In this document: piece by piece, positions 24,470 through 24,651 of the stretch
Numbering within the stretch: position 1 is the first letter of the stretch
Layout of the letters: each line of letters opens with the position of its first letter
NCBI GenBank assembly: GCA_902489945.1
Contig: CABUBZ010000028.1
Location: 1 to 24,651, forward strand
From: an uncultured Collinsella sp.
GTDB lineage: Bacteria; Actinomycetota; Coriobacteriia; Coriobacteriales; Coriobacteriaceae
Reading direction: 5' to 3'
Length of the DNA stretch: 24,651 bases
The notes under the pieces: generated by a model
What the model was told of the DNA's origin: nothing
The model's input: only the letters and a program-made list of their open reading frames with translations
Database searches by the model: none
Position numbers and translations under genes: made by a program

Positions 24470-24580
24470 AAAGCCCCATCCAGCCAAACGTTTAAGGCGG
24501 TCCCAAAGTTCCCAATCGGGCCCCAAGGCCCTGCCAGCAAAAGCCCCATCGCTTTCAAAGTATCAGCCAAAGTTCCCAAT
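24470..24580. repeat. Doubled repeat upstream of the nitroreductase gene
   Basis: Two elements occur twice in the same order: AAAGCCCCATC at 24470-24480 and 24540-24550, and CCAAAGTTCCCAAT at 24503-24516 and 24567-24580. Between the copies lies a hairpin, GGGCC-CCAA-GGCCC (24518-24531). The rest of the 234 bases from the gene start to the window end shows no convincing gene. The order and spacing (33 and 27 bases) suggest a degenerate duplicated unit of about 65-70 bases. Its nature is unknown: a dispersed intergenic repeat, a regulatory region or a remnant of a mobile element are all possible. Confidence 0.5.
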
Positions 24581-24651
24581 GGTGGTACATAAGGGAGCGG
24601 GCCCGACCACTGATAACCTTTTGAACGACTCTGCTTGCAGCCGGAGTGAAA

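Noticed and set aside
24276..24479. A 67-codon minus-strand open frame overlapping the nitroreductase start
   Set aside because: It is a hydrophobic Leu/Gly/Trp-rich translation of the wrong frame across the repeat region and the nitroreductase 5' end, with no coding support.

Overview
The window holds a complete, well-preserved division and cell wall (dcw) cluster from a bacterium that looks like a high-GC member of the Coriobacteriia, probably Collinsella or a close relative. That placement is inferred from four things: strong G/C-ending codon bias, an FtsZ with the actinobacterial-type GEGGGTGTG nucleotide loop, SepF and DivIVA with no FtsA, and overall gene order. No ribosomal RNA or other marker is present to prove it.

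Positions 1-14236 (all +) read mraZ, rsmH, ftsL-like, ftsI (class B PBP), murF, mraY, murD, ftsW, murG, murC, murB, ftsQ. Most gaps are a few bases, ftsW and murG overlap, and I see no terminator inside, so this looks like one long transcript. It starts from a sigma-70 type promoter at 23-51 whose -35 box lies inside a 10-bp-period array of TGGGG/TGTTG repeats, the expected MraZ operator. The cluster makes the lipid II precursor (MurF, MurD, MurC, MurB, MraY, MurG) and the septal synthase (FtsW with FtsI, FtsL, FtsQ). murE and ftsA are missing from their usual places. The 5' end of ftsQ appears frameshifted: the best start (ATG 13000, strong Shine-Dalgarno) is in a different frame from the body of the gene.

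Positions 14237-15650 hold an A/T-rich promoter-like region, ftsZ, and a clear intrinsic terminator. Positions 15651-21115 hold pgeF (peptidoglycan editing factor), translationally coupled to pstS-pstC-pstA-pstB and followed by phoU. This phosphate-uptake block sits between pgeF and the yggS-sepF-yggT-divIVA genes that commonly follow it. A pair of TTACGTT repeats with an 11-bp period upstream of pgeF is a candidate Pho-type operator. Positions 21160-23775 hold yggS, sepF, yggT and divIVA, ending in a strong terminator. yggT has no ATG/GTG/TTG at the expected start; an ATC with an ideal Shine-Dalgarno is the best candidate.

The right end is a convergent minus-strand nitroreductase-family gene with its own terminator. 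Its upstream DNA carries a doubled repeat of unknown nature. I found no tRNA, rRNA, CRISPR, phage or insertion sequence. The window is mainly conserved core biology; the most useful anomalies are the ftsQ frameshift, the yggT start codon, the MraZ operator architecture, the inserted Pst module and the right-end repeats.
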